This document shows, piece by piece, positions 41,982 to 50,511 of a stretch of 64,000 nt of DNA (positions are counted from its first letter, which is position 1; every line of letters begins with the position of its first letter). The position numbers were made by a program, and so were the translations under genes. The notes below the pieces were generated by a model. It searched no databases. It saw only the letters and a list, made by a program, of their open reading frames with translations, and was not told the DNA's origin. Source of the stretch: Rubrivivax sp. (lineage in GTDB: Bacteria > Pseudomonadota > Gammaproteobacteria > Burkholderiales > Burkholderiaceae_C). The DNA is taken from the NCBI GenBank assembly GCA_019635285.1, contig JAHBZS010000009.1:62001-126000 (forward strand). Reading direction: 5' to 3'.

Positions 41982-42115
41982 TGCGTCCTTTCAGTGCCGG
42001 CTGCGCATCGCGCCCGGCGCATCGAGCGGCCGCCGCGGAACCGGCTGGGCCGGGCATCCTCGACCGACGCGGCCTGCAAGGCCGCCACAGGCGCTTCGGG
42101 GGTGGGCCATCTCAT
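41978..42115 (-). repeat. flgB/flgC junction: open 45-codon frame with a family 2 repeat
   Basis: The flgB stop lies in ATGA (42115-42112) and an open frame of 45 residues ends with a TGA that shares its A with the flgC ATG. Within it, 42016-42046 matches the family 2 core (GGCGCATCGAGCGGCCGCCG, then CGGAACCGGCT). The peptide is basic and Arg-rich and probably not a functional protein. The pattern resembles the family 1 modules but the sequence is that of the other repeat. Confidence 0.6.
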
Positions 42116-42489
42116 CCCTGCTGATGCGACTTCATCGCATCGAGCATGGTGCGCACGTGGCCGTTGATGAAACGCAGCGTGGCTTCGTACTTGACGCTGT
42201 TGTCGGCGAAGGACGCGCGCTCGCGGTCCATGTCCACCGAGTTGCCGTCCAGGTTGGTCTGGCTGGGCGCGGCGTAGCGCAGGTGGGCCTCGGCGACACC
42301 GCCGGCACCGCGCGGCAGCGTCGCCGCGCCGGTGGCGTCGCGCAGCGCGGCGGCGAAGTCCATGTCGCGCGCCACGTAGCCCGGCGTGTCGGCGTTGGCG
42401 ATGTTGCTGGCCAGCAGGCGCTGGCGCTCGGAGCGCAGGGCCAGCGCCTGGCTCTGGAAGTCGAGGCTGTCGCTGAGGCGGTTGATCAT
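42112..42489 (-). CDS. flgB: Flagellar rod protein FlgB
   Basis: 125 residues. MINRLSDSLDFQSQALALRS and ASNIANADTPGYVARDMDF are typical of FlgB, and the C-terminal NSVKYEATLRFINGHVRTML is the matching helix. GGAG lies five bases before ATG at 42489. It starts the flgBCDEF series and is divergent from flgA. Confidence 0.96.
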   Translation of the reverse strand: MINRLSDSLDFQSQALALRSERQRLLASNIANADTPGYVARDMDFAAALRDATGAATLPRGAGGVAEAHLRYAAPSQTNLDGNSVDMDRERASFADNSVKYEATLRFINGHVRTMLDAMKSHQQG

Positions 42490-42556
42490 CGTCGCTCCGG
42501 TCCGCAGGGGGAGTGCATGCCGTGACATTGTGGGCAGCGCCGGTGCGCGACGTGGG

Positions 42557-42588
42557 GGCGAATAGCGCCGCGAAGTCCCGCCAATTCC
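42557..42588. promoter_or_regulatory. Possible FlhDC binding site between flgB and flgA
   Basis: GGCGAATAGCG (42557-42567), about eleven bases, then CGCCAATTCC (42579-42588) resembles the two inverted FlhDC half-sites known from enteric bacteria; the first half is good, the second matches partly. Its position in the flgA-flgB divergent gap fits a class II promoter. TAGAGT at 42615-42620 could be a -10 for flgA. Confidence 0.35.
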
Positions 42589-42627
42589 ACCAGCCGCGGC
42601 CTGCCGTGTCGCCCTAGAGTGCCTCAC

Positions 42628-43356
42628 GTGAACAAGCCTCTTTACCTTCCCCTCACGCGAGCGCGAGCGTGGGCGCTGGCCGCCGCGCTGTGCGCCGGGC
42701 TGCCCGTCGCGTCGGCCCAGGTCAACCTCGACGCCGAGACGCTGCAGCGCATCCAGGCGCTGGGCGAGCAGGCCGGCGCCGGCCTCGCCGGCAACGGCTG
42801 GCGCATCGAGATCGAACCCGGCCAGCTCGACCCGCGGCTGCGCCTGGCGCCTTGCGAGCGCATCGAGCCCTACCTGCCCACGGGCGCGCGCGCCTGGGGC
42901 CGCAGCCGCGTCGGCCTGCGCTGCGTGGAGGGCCCGAGCGCCTGGAACGTGACGCTGCCGGTGACCGTGAAGGTCTTCGCGCCGGCCTGGGTGACCACCC
43001 AGCCGCTGGCCGCGGGCAGCGTGCTTGACAGTTCGCAGTTGCAACAGCTCGAGGTGGACTGGGCCGCCGCCGCCACCCCCCCGGTGGCCGACCTGGACAA
43101 GCTGGTCGGACGCCAGCTGTCCCGCCCGCTGCCGCCCGGTGCGCCGGTGCGCGTGGCCGATGTCCGGCAGCGCCAGTGGTTCGGCGCCGGCGACACCGTG
43201 CAGGTGGTGGCGCGCGGCCAGGGCTTCAGCGTCAGCGGCGAAGGCCAGGCGCTGGGGCCGGGCATCGAAGGCCAGGTGGTGCGCGTGCGCACCGACAACG
43301 GCCGGGTGCTGACCGGCCAGCCGGTGGGCATGAACCGCGTCGAGGTGCAGCTTTGA
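42628..43356 (+). CDS. flgA: Flagellar P-ring assembly chaperone FlgA
   Basis: 242 residues from GTG at 42628; an in-frame GTG at 42619 is equally possible, and no good ribosome site is visible for either. Signal peptide WALAAALCAGLPVASAQ. The SAF domain is seen in PLAAGSVLDSSQLQQLEVDW and LPPGAPVRVADVRQ, and the end VRVRTDNGRVLTGQPVG matches the family. A periplasmic chaperone for FlgI polymerisation. Divergent from flgB. Confidence 0.93.
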   Translation: MNKPLYLPLTRARAWALAAALCAGLPVASAQVNLDAETLQRIQALGEQAGAGLAGNGWRIEIEPGQLDPRLRLAPCERIEPYLPTGARAWGRSRVGLRCVEGPSAWNVTLPVTVKVFAPAWVTTQPLAAGSVLDSSQLQQLEVDWAAAATPPVADLDKLVGRQLSRPLPPGAPVRVADVRQRQWFGAGDTVQVVARGQGFSVSGEGQALGPGIEGQVVRVRTDNGRVLTGQPVGMNRVEVQL

Positions 43357-43420
43357 GGGCCGCGCGGGCCGCCACCCCCCCGGATTCAGGGGGCGATGCG
43401 AAAATCGGCGCGCGCGGGGC

Positions 43421-43448
43421 TCAAGTTCGCGCGCGCAGCGTCCGATAT
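43421..43448 (+). promoter_or_regulatory. Sigma-28 (FliA) promoter for flgMN
   Basis: TCAAGTTC, 12 bases, TCCGATAT, compared with the FliA consensus TAAAGTTT-N11-GCCGATAA. It ends about 45 bp before the flgM ATG. FliA control of flgM is known in enteric bacteria and gives the late feedback of the anti-sigma factor. Confidence 0.7.
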
Positions 43449-43492
43449 CCCGCGCATGCCAGGCTGGCCGGCCGGCAATCCAGGAGTGCTTC

Positions 43493-43774
43493 ATGAAGAT
43501 CGGTCCCGTCGACAACCCCGCTGCCGTCACCCCGACGTCGGCCGACCGCAAGGCCGCGCCCGAGCCCGTGGCGGCCGCCGAGCCGAGCGCGCGGGTGCAG
43601 CTGTCCAGCCAGGTCGCGCTGAGCAGCACCGACGCCAGCCGCGCCGATTTCGACGCCGAGAAGGTCGAGCGCATCGCGCAGGCGATCCGCGACGGCAGGT
43701 TCCAGATCGATGCCGAGGCCATCGCCGACAAGCTGATCGCCAACGCCCAGGAACTGCTGCCCAAGACCCACTGA
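43493..43774 (+). CDS. flgM: Anti-sigma-28 factor FlgM
   Basis: 93 residues. MKIGPVDNPAAV at the N-terminus, a Pro/Ala linker, and the C-terminal sigma-binding part: VQLSSQVALSS, then DFDAEKVERIAQAIRDGRFQ and IDAEAIADKLIANAQELL. It binds FliA until the hook is finished and is then exported. Its stop shares a base with the flgN start (TGATG). Confidence 0.95.
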   Translation: MKIGPVDNPAAVTPTSADRKAAPEPVAAAEPSARVQLSSQVALSSTDASRADFDAEKVERIAQAIRDGRFQIDAEAIADKLIANAQELLPKTH

Positions 43775-44145
43775 TGCCGGTGCCCGACGCACTCGAACAA
43801 TCGGTCGCGCAGGTCGAAGGGCGCCTGCTGGCGCTGGGCGAAGCGCTGGGCGAGCACCGCGCCGAGGCGGTGGAGACCGAAGCCGCCGAACTGCAGCGTG
43901 CCCTCGCCACGGCGCTGGAGCAACTGCGCCGCAGCGCGCGCGACGGCCACCTGACCCTGCCTTTGCGCCAGCGCCTGGCGCTGGCCAGCGGCCGCGTCGC
44001 CGCGCAGCGCGAGTCGCTGGCGCGGGCCAGCGCCGCGCTCGACCGGGCCATCGACGTGCTGCTGCCCGCCCCCACGCCGCACGGCGGCTATTCGGCCGCC
44101 GGCCTGAGCGAACGCCAGGCGCGCAGCGCCGTCATTCAAGCCTGA
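43774..44145 (+). CDS. flgN: FlgN-type flagellar chaperone
   Basis: 123 residues, helical, rich in Ala/Leu/Arg/Glu, no signal peptide. It starts immediately at the flgM stop. Similarity to FlgN is low as usual; call rests on position after flgM, length and helix pattern. FlgN holds FlgK and FlgL for export. After it come 130 bp with a GGCGCGA/TCGCGCC hairpin at 44154-44172 but no T-run. Confidence 0.85.
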   Translation: MPVPDALEQSVAQVEGRLLALGEALGEHRAEAVETEAAELQRALATALEQLRRSARDGHLTLPLRQRLALASGRVAAQRESLARASAALDRAIDVLLPAPTPHGGYSAAGLSERQARSAVIQA

Positions 44146-44275
44146 GCGCCGGCGGCGCGACGCTTTCGCGCCACGCCTAGGGTCGCTGCCGATCCGGTAT
44201 CGGCCCCTAAACAGGGATACTTCCGACTCCGCGCCCGCGCTCGACGGGCCTGGCATAAGAACAGTCGGTTGGGAT

Positions 44276-46195
44276 ATGGGCAAACCCCTGCGCGCTCGAC
44301 ATCCGGTCCTCGAAGGCATGGACCCCTGGGATCCGGCCATGCGCCCGGCACGGGCCGCGCCGCGCTGGCTGCTGCCGCTCGGCGCGAGCCTGCTGGTGGC
44401 GGCCATCGGCGGCGTGTTGTGGCTGCGACTGCCCGGCGCTTCGCCGCTCGGCGCGCTGGCCGTCGTGGCGCTGCTGACCCCGGCGCTGCTGCTGCCGGTG
44501 CACCTGCTGGGGCGGCAGCGCAAGCACATGCGCAATGCGCTGCGCCGCTTCTCCGACGATCTGGACCCGCACAACTGGCGCCATGCAGTGCAGCAGCTGC
44601 GCGAGGACCGGCTGGGCGCGCCCTCGGCCTTCGACGCGCTGGCCAGCGGCGTGGAAGGCGTGCTGGGCGAGTCCGAACGCCGCTGGCAGGCGCTGGCCGA
44701 CCTGTCGGCCGACTGGTACTGGGAGACCGACCGCCAGCAGCGCCTGAGCTGGCTGTCCGGCGCCGCGCCGCAGGCGCTGGCCCCGGGGCTGGACGAGGCC
44801 GCGCTGCTGGGCCGCCGCTTCGACCAGATCGGCCTGTTCCGCGCGCCCGAGCAGGGCTGGGCGGCGCTGCTGGCGCGCATGGCGCGCCTGGAGGCCTTTC
44901 GCGACGTGGAGATCCAGGTGGGCGCGCCGGGCGGCCCGGCACGCTGGATCTCGATCAGCGGGCGGCCCCGGCACCATGCGCAGGACGGGGCCCTGGGCTA
45001 CGAAGGCGTGGGCCGCGACATCACCGAACGGCGCCTGGCGCACGAGCGGCTGCTGGCCAGCGAGCAGCGCTGGTCGACGATGGCCCGGCTCGCGGCCGAC
45101 TGGTACTGGCAGACCGACGCCGAGCACCGGCTGCTGCCGCTGTCGGCCGAACAGCAGCAGCGCATCGATGCCGACCTGGCCGAGCGCATCGAGGGCCGCA
45201 CGCGCTGGGATGCGCACCGCGACGCGCTGACGCCCGAACAATGGGCCGAGCACCGCGCCGACCTGGACGCGCGCCGGCCCTTCCGTTCGCTGCAGCTGGA
45301 GATCAGCGCCGGCGAGGGCCGCTGGATATGGATCTCGTTGAGCGGCCTGCCGCGCTTCGACGGCAGCGGGCGCTTCCTCGGCTACCACGGCGTGGGCCGC
45401 GACATCACCTCGCGCCAGCAGGCGCAGGCGCTGCTGCTGCGCCACAACGAGGCGCTGCAGCGCGCGGTGGACGAGCGCACGCGCGACCTGCAGCAGGTGA
45501 ACCTGGACCTGGACGCCTTCGCGCGCCAGCTGGCGCACGAGCTGCGCACCCCCATCGGCCACGTGCAGGGGCTGGCGCAGATGCTCGCCGACCGCGGCGC
45601 TTCACGGCTGCTGGCCGACGACCAGGAGCTGCTGCAGCTGCAGGTGCAGGCGGCGCAGCGCATGCGCGAGACGCTGGATGCGCTGATGGCGCTGGCGCGC
45701 TCGACCCTGCAGCCGATGCCGCTGGAGACGGTGGACCTGAGCGCGCTGGCCCACGAGGTGGCGGCCGAGCTGCCCGCGGACGAACGCAAGGCCCCGCTGC
45801 GCTGGCACATCCAGCACGACATGCGCGTGGACGCCAACGCGGCGGCGCTGAAGATCGTGCTGCTCAACCTGATGGGCAACGCCGCGAAATTCACGCGCGA
45901 CGGCGCGTCGCCGCGCGCGCGCGTCGGGCTGCGCGCCGAAGGCGGCGACGCGGTGTGCATCGCCGTGCAGGACAACGGCGTCGGCTTCGACCCGCAGCGC
46001 GCCGGCCAGCTCTTCAAGCCCTTCAGCCGGCTGCACGCGCGCGACCACTACGGCGGCAGCGGCATCGGCCTGAGCATCGTGCAGCGCATCGTCGAGCGCC
46101 ATGGCGGCACGGTGCGTGCGGACGCGCGGCCGGGCCAGGGCGCCTGCTTCGAGTTCACGCTGCCGGTGACCCAAGCCGCCGAAGCGCGGGCCTAG
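44276..46195 (+). CDS. Membrane-bound PAS sensor histidine kinase
   Basis: 639 residues from ATG at 44276; an internal ATG at 44318 is possible. Two transmembrane helices near residues 30-80 (WLLPLGASLLVAAIGGVLWL and a second). Two PAS/PAC domains follow, each beginning with a DLSADWYWETD or RLAADWYWQTD phrase and ending GVGRDIT. HisKA: RQLAHELRTPIGHVQGLAQ. HATPase: NLMGNAAKFT, DNGVGFDP, GSGIGLSIVQRI. No response regulator is adjacent. It lies between flgN and the convergent ATP-grasp gene. Confidence 0.92.
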   Translation: MGKPLRARHPVLEGMDPWDPAMRPARAAPRWLLPLGASLLVAAIGGVLWLRLPGASPLGALAVVALLTPALLLPVHLLGRQRKHMRNALRRFSDDLDPHNWRHAVQQLREDRLGAPSAFDALASGVEGVLGESERRWQALADLSADWYWETDRQQRLSWLSGAAPQALAPGLDEAALLGRRFDQIGLFRAPEQGWAALLARMARLEAFRDVEIQVGAPGGPARWISISGRPRHHAQDGALGYEGVGRDITERRLAHERLLASEQRWSTMARLAADWYWQTDAEHRLLPLSAEQQQRIDADLAERIEGRTRWDAHRDALTPEQWAEHRADLDARRPFRSLQLEISAGEGRWIWISLSGLPRFDGSGRFLGYHGVGRDITSRQQAQALLLRHNEALQRAVDERTRDLQQVNLDLDAFARQLAHELRTPIGHVQGLAQMLADRGASRLLADDQELLQLQVQAAQRMRETLDALMALARSTLQPMPLETVDLSALAHEVAAELPADERKAPLRWHIQHDMRVDANAAALKIVLLNLMGNAAKFTRDGASPRARVGLRAEGGDAVCIAVQDNGVGFDPQRAGQLFKPFSRLHARDHYGGSGIGLSIVQRIVERHGGTVRADARPGQGACFEFTLPVTQAAEARA

Positions 46196-46263
46196 GAGCC
46201 TGGGCGGCAGAGATCGGCACCCGCGCCGAGGTGGCCAAGGCCGCTGGCGTAGGCGCCCACGGC

Positions 46264-47454
46264 TCAGGTGCTGGGCAACGCCTCCGCGGTGGCGCATCCG
46301 GTGAAGGCCGCGGCCTCGCGGTCCGGGCTGACGTTGAGCTCCAGCACCACCGGTCCGTCGGGGCCGATGGCCACGTCCAGCCCGGCGAAGCGCAGCAGCG
46401 GGAACGCCGCCAGCGCACGTTTGGCGAGATCCTGCACTTCGGGCCAGCATGGCAGCAGCACGCCGTCGATCGCCGCCCCGTGGTCCGGATGGCGCGCATA
46501 GAGCTGCCGCTGCGCATGGGCGTCCTGCGCGGGCCGCAGGCGCCCGGTGGCCATGTCGATGGGCGCCACGATGCCGCCGCTGGAGGCGTTGTCGACGAAC
46601 ATGTGGCCGCGCCCGATGCGCAGATAGGCCAGCACCACCTGCATGCCGTCACCGCGGGCGACGACCCAGATGCGCACCGTGTTCACGCTCCCCGGGTTGA
46701 TCGCAGCCACCGCCGGGTGTTGCGTGAAGTGCTCTTCGACCAGCCACTCCTCGCCCTCGTGCAGGCACAGGGTGTCGTCGCAGTATTCGACCAGCGGGGC
46801 CAGCTGGCCGGCGTTGATGGCGCCGCACAGCATCGGCTGGGCGTGCTCGACGCGGGCGATCTGCACGCCCTTGCCGCCGTGGCCTTCGGGCTGCTTGAAC
46901 ACGAGCTTGCTCAGGCCGTGGCGGCGCACCAGCGCTTCCAGATCGGCCGCCGATTGCAGCGGCCTGCCCGCATGGTCGCGGCCGCTGCGTGCCTGCAGCC
47001 GGCCCAGGAAGCGCGGCGTCGGAATCGAGAACAGGCTCAGCACGGCCTTCTCGGGGATCTTGTGCTGGGAGATCTTGCGATAGATCAGCGGGTTCAGCGC
47101 ATTCACCCGGCGCCGGTACTGCGTGGCGCTGAGCTGCAGGGTCTTGTCCTTCCACGTGAGGTCACGGCGGAAGAAACCGGCCATCTGGTAGTAGCCGGGG
47201 CCGACGCCGTGCCGCACATAGAGCAGCGCCATTTCGGCCAGCTGGCGCCACATGCCGAGATGGCCTTCACGGGCGCGTTGCGCGCACAGCTCAAGGAACG
47301 CAAAGTCCCTGCGCATGTCGCGGTGGCCTCTTTTCTCTCCCTTGTCCCGAGGCTGGCGGATCCGAAGCCGGCGCACCAAGTCCAGCGGGCCGGGTGCCTC
47401 TGCCTCCCACTCTAGCTGCGATGGGGCCTGGCCGTGGAAGATTCTGAGAGGCAT
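46264..47454 (-). CDS. Sugar-transfer-associated ATP-grasp family protein
   Basis: 396 residues, soluble. The ATP-grasp fold is visible in LSKLVFKQPEGHGGKGVQI, EEWLVEEHFTQHPAVAAINP, SVNTVRIWVV and FAGLDVAIGPDGPVVLELN, the last giving the metal-binding Glu and Asn. The family (pfam14397-like, from memory) is linked to polysaccharide loci and probably ligates an amino acid or similar acid. The gene follows fliA by 25 bp on the same strand, so it may be expressed with flagellar genes. Substrate unknown. Confidence 0.85.
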   Translation of the reverse strand: MPLRIFHGQAPSQLEWEAEAPGPLDLVRRLRIRQPRDKGEKRGHRDMRRDFAFLELCAQRAREGHLGMWRQLAEMALLYVRHGVGPGYYQMAGFFRRDLTWKDKTLQLSATQYRRRVNALNPLIYRKISQHKIPEKAVLSLFSIPTPRFLGRLQARSGRDHAGRPLQSAADLEALVRRHGLSKLVFKQPEGHGGKGVQIARVEHAQPMLCGAINAGQLAPLVEYCDDTLCLHEGEEWLVEEHFTQHPAVAAINPGSVNTVRIWVVARGDGMQVVLAYLRIGRGHMFVDNASSGGIVAPIDMATGRLRPAQDAHAQRQLYARHPDHGAAIDGVLLPCWPEVQDLAKRALAAFPLLRFAGLDVAIGPDGPVVLELNVSPDREAAAFTGCATAEALPST

Positions 47455-47479
47455 GACCTAGGGATGGGCCGCGGGCGCG

Positions 47480-48193
47480 CTACCACTCCCGCAGCTTGGC
47501 GCGCAGCCGCGCGATGCTCTGGCTGTGCAGCTGGCACACGCGGCTTTCGGTGACGCCGATGACCGCGGCGATCTCTTTCAGGTTCATGTCGTGCTCGTAG
47601 TACATGCTCATCACGTACTGCTCGCGCTCGGGCAGGTTCTTGATGGCCTCGACCAGCGCCATGCGCATGCGCTGGTCCTGCAGCAGCGCCAGCGGGTCGT
47701 GGTCCTCGCTGGCCACGTGGCGGTCCAGGAAGTCGTCGTCGCCGTCGTCGCCGCTCATGTCCTCCAGGCACACCAGCTGCGTGCCGCGCACCTTGCCCAG
47801 CAGCTCCTGGTAGTCGGCCAGCTTCAGGCCCATCTCGGCGGCGATCTCGCCTTCGCTCGGCGCGCGGCCGTGGCGCTGCTCCAGGGTGCGCACCGCGGCC
47901 TCGATGCTGCGCTGCTGGCGGCGGTCGCCGCGGCTCATCCAGTCGCTGCCGCGCAGCTCGTCGAGCATGGCGCCGCGGATGCGCTGCGTCGCAAAGGTCT
48001 CGAACTGCACGCCCTGCGCCGCGTCGAAGCGGCTGAGCGCGTCGGACAGGCCGATCATGCCGACCTGGATCAGGTCGTCCAGCTCCACGTTGGCCGGCAG
48101 CTTGGCGATCATCTGGTGCGCCAGCCGCCGCACCAACGGGCTGTACTGCTTGATCATCGCGTTGGCGTCCAGGCGCCCCTTGGCGGTGTACAT
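47480..48193 (-). CDS. fliA: RNA polymerase sigma-28 factor FliA
   Basis: 237 residues. Region 2: LVRRLAHQMIAKLPANVELD and DLIQVGMIGLSDALSRFD, GVQFETFATQRIRGAMLDEL. Region 3 SEGEIAAEMGL; region 4 NLPEREQYVMSMYYEHDMNL and KEIAAVIGVTESRVCQLHSQ. It transcribes late flagellar genes; candidate targets in this window are motAB and flgMN. It ends the flhB-flhA-flhF-flhG-like-fliA series. Confidence 0.97.
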   Translation of the reverse strand: MYTAKGRLDANAMIKQYSPLVRRLAHQMIAKLPANVELDDLIQVGMIGLSDALSRFDAAQGVQFETFATQRIRGAMLDELRGSDWMSRGDRRQQRSIEAAVRTLEQRHGRAPSEGEIAAEMGLKLADYQELLGKVRGTQLVCLEDMSGDDGDDDFLDRHVASEDHDPLALLQDQRMRMALVEAIKNLPEREQYVMSMYYEHDMNLKEIAAVIGVTESRVCQLHSQSIARLRAKLREW

Positions 48194-48217
48194 GGTGTCT
48201 CGTGCTCCGGCAGGTCT

Positions 48218-49012
48218 TCAGTTCGGATTCATGGCGGCGTGCCGCGGCGCCGTGGCGCGCCAGGCATGGGCCGTTGCGGTCGGCGCCTCGACGCCCTCGG
48301 GCGTGCCGCGCAGCTGCGCGGCCACCAGGCCGGTGAGGGCATCGCCGGGTTCTTCGCGCACATCGCAGGCCGGGTCGACGGCCACCCAGTCGTGCAGCGA
48401 TGCGCCCAGGAAGTTCTCGGCGCAGCTGGCCAGGCGCTGCGCGACGGCGCGCGTGCGCGGCAGGGCCGGCGGCGCGGCCAGCAGCAGGTCGTAGCTCATC
48501 AGCTGGCGGCGCATGACCAGCAGCTTCATCGCCGCATAGGCATGCGTCACCGCTTCGGGCTGCTCGGACGCCAGCAGCAGCGGGCGCAGCGCGCGTTGCG
48601 CGTACAGCCGGGCCAGGTCGCCGGCGCCGGCATGCACCAGCAGCACGCCGCACTGCGGCGCGGCGGCCTGCAGGCGGTCCAGGAAGTGGGCCGACGAGCC
48701 GCGCGTGTCCACGTGGCCCAGCGGCAGGCCGCGCGCCGCCAGGTACGACACCCGCGGCGACAGCGTCTCGATGCCGGCGCGCAGGTCCAGCGCAGCCAGC
48801 TCCTGCGGCGCGGGCGACGTGTCGGCCGCGTCCACCACCAGCGTGTGCAGGCCCAGCGTGCCGAGCACCGTGGTCAGCCGCTCCAGCACCACGCCGGTGA
48901 AGGCGACATGCGGGTTGGCCACCAGCGCGATGTGCTGCACCTGCGTGCCGGCGAACAGCCGCCGCAGCCCGTGGGCCTGGTCAGCCGGCGCGGAAAGATG
49001 GATGTCTTGCAT
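48218..49012 (-). CDS. FlhG/MinD-like protein without a recognisable P-loop
   Basis: 264 residues from ATG at 49012. By position between flhF and fliA it is the FlhG (FleN) gene. However, where FlhG has the deviant Walker A (KGGVGKT) this protein has ALVANPHVAFTGVVLERL. A MinD-like core may remain in LHTLVVDAADTSP and YDLLLAAPPALPRTRAVAQR. FlhG normally is an ATPase that limits flagellar number by acting on FlhF. This one probably does not hydrolyse ATP in the usual way. It begins 19 bp after flhF. Confidence 0.75.
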   Translation of the reverse strand: MQDIHLSAPADQAHGLRRLFAGTQVQHIALVANPHVAFTGVVLERLTTVLGTLGLHTLVVDAADTSPAPQELAALDLRAGIETLSPRVSYLAARGLPLGHVDTRGSSAHFLDRLQAAAPQCGVLLVHAGAGDLARLYAQRALRPLLLASEQPEAVTHAYAAMKLLVMRRQLMSYDLLLAAPPALPRTRAVAQRLASCAENFLGASLHDWVAVDPACDVREEPGDALTGLVAAQLRGTPEGVEAPTATAHAWRATAPRHAAMNPN

Positions 49013-49031
49013 GAGCGAGGACGAACCGTCT

Positions 49032-50468
49032 TCAGGCGTGGGCGGCGGCAGGGGCCGCGCTGCGCATGCCGGCGAACACCAGGTTGACATCGCCCGCATC
49101 CATGCGCCAGGCCGGCGCGGGGGCGCTGCGCAGCGCCTGCTGCACCAGCGCGTGCGCCGACAGGCGGTGCCAGTCCTCGGGCACACGCTGGCCATTGGCC
49201 ACGCCCAGCACCTTGAGCTTGTGGCGGATCATGGCGTCCAGCGCCGGGCCCAGCTTCACCGCTTCGTCCACCTTGGACAGGATGACGCCGCGGCAGGTGT
49301 TGGCGCGATAGGCGTGCAGCACGTCCTCGATGGTCTCGCCCTGCGCCGCCGCATTGACCACCAGCAGCCGGTTGACGCTGCGGTGCGACAGCATGTCCAG
49401 CAGCTCGCGCGTGCGCGTGTCGCGCTGCGCCATGCCGGCGGTGTCGATCAGCACCATCTTCTTGCCCGCCAGCAGCTCCAGCAGGTCGTCCAGCGACGCG
49501 CGGTCGTGCGCGGTGTGCACCGGCACGCCGAGGATGCGGCCGTAGGCGCGCAGCTGCTCGTGCGCGGCCACGCGGTAGGCGTCCAGCGTGATCAGCCCCA
49601 GGTTGGACGCGCCGTGGCGCGTGGCGAAGGCCGCCGCCAGCTTGGCGGTGCTGGTGGTCTTGCCCACGCCGGTGGCGCCGACCAGCGCGAACACGCCGCC
49701 CGTGTCTTCGAGCGGCAACTCGCCTTCGCCGCTGAGCAGGTTGCGCTCCAGCACGCTGGCCGCCCAGGCGGCCTCGTCGCAGTCGGCCGGCAGGCCGTCG
49801 GCCAGCTTGCGCGTCAGCGCCGGCGAAAAGCCCTGGTCCAGCAGCCGCTGCGTCAGCTGCGCCTGGCGCGGCTGGCGCTGCAGTTTTTCCATGAAGGCCA
49901 GCGCGCCGAAGCGGTCCTCGATCAGGCCCTTCATCACACGCAGTTCGGCCAGCACATCGCGCACCTCGGCCGGTGCGGCCGCGGCGACCGGCTCGGCCAC
50001 GGCTTCGCGCAGCACCGGCGGCGCCATCGCCGGCACGGCGTCGCCGGCCGCTTGCTGCGCGCGCACGCGCAGCAGGCTGGCGGCCTGCGGCACCGGGCGG
50101 GCCTGCAGTTCGGCGGCACGCGCCTCGGCCTGCGCGGCGTCGGCCTGCTGCTGCGCTTCGGCCTGCTGCTCGGCACGGCGGCGGCGCAGCATGCGCTCGC
50201 GCACATAGTCCTGGAACGACAAGGTGCTCATCGACAGCTGCGCCACGTCCTGCTCGACGCTGGTCTCGGCCGCGGTGCCGGCCGGCGGCATGGCCGGCTC
50301 GGACGCGAAGCGCTCGATCTGCGGCACGCTGTCGGGCGCCATGGCCATGACCTCCACGCCTTCGGCGCAGGGCCGCGTGGACAGCACCACCGCGTCGGCA
50401 CCGAAGGCCTGGCGCACCAGGTTCAGGGCGTCGCGCGAGGTGCGCGCGCTGAAACGCTTGACGTTCAT
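49032..50468 (-). CDS. flhF: Flagellar SRP-type GTPase FlhF
   Basis: 478 residues. N-terminal B domain begins MNVKRFSARTSRDALNLVRQ. A variable Ala/Gln/Glu-rich segment follows, then N and G domains: G1 GATGVGKTTSTAKLA, ITLDAYRVAAHEQL, G3 LIDTAGMAQRD, and LSKVDEAVKLGPALD. It marks the site of flagellar assembly and binds GTP. It lies 43 bp downstream of flhA. Confidence 0.95.
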   Translation of the reverse strand: MNVKRFSARTSRDALNLVRQAFGADAVVLSTRPCAEGVEVMAMAPDSVPQIERFASEPAMPPAGTAAETSVEQDVAQLSMSTLSFQDYVRERMLRRRRAEQQAEAQQQADAAQAEARAAELQARPVPQAASLLRVRAQQAAGDAVPAMAPPVLREAVAEPVAAAAPAEVRDVLAELRVMKGLIEDRFGALAFMEKLQRQPRQAQLTQRLLDQGFSPALTRKLADGLPADCDEAAWAASVLERNLLSGEGELPLEDTGGVFALVGATGVGKTTSTAKLAAAFATRHGASNLGLITLDAYRVAAHEQLRAYGRILGVPVHTAHDRASLDDLLELLAGKKMVLIDTAGMAQRDTRTRELLDMLSHRSVNRLLVVNAAAQGETIEDVLHAYRANTCRGVILSKVDEAVKLGPALDAMIRHKLKVLGVANGQRVPEDWHRLSAHALVQQALRSAPAPAWRMDAGDVNLVFAGMRSAAPAAAHA

Positions 50469-50511
50469 GACACCTCCCGCAGAGGCAGCGAACGCAGTGC
50501 AGCGTGTGGGG

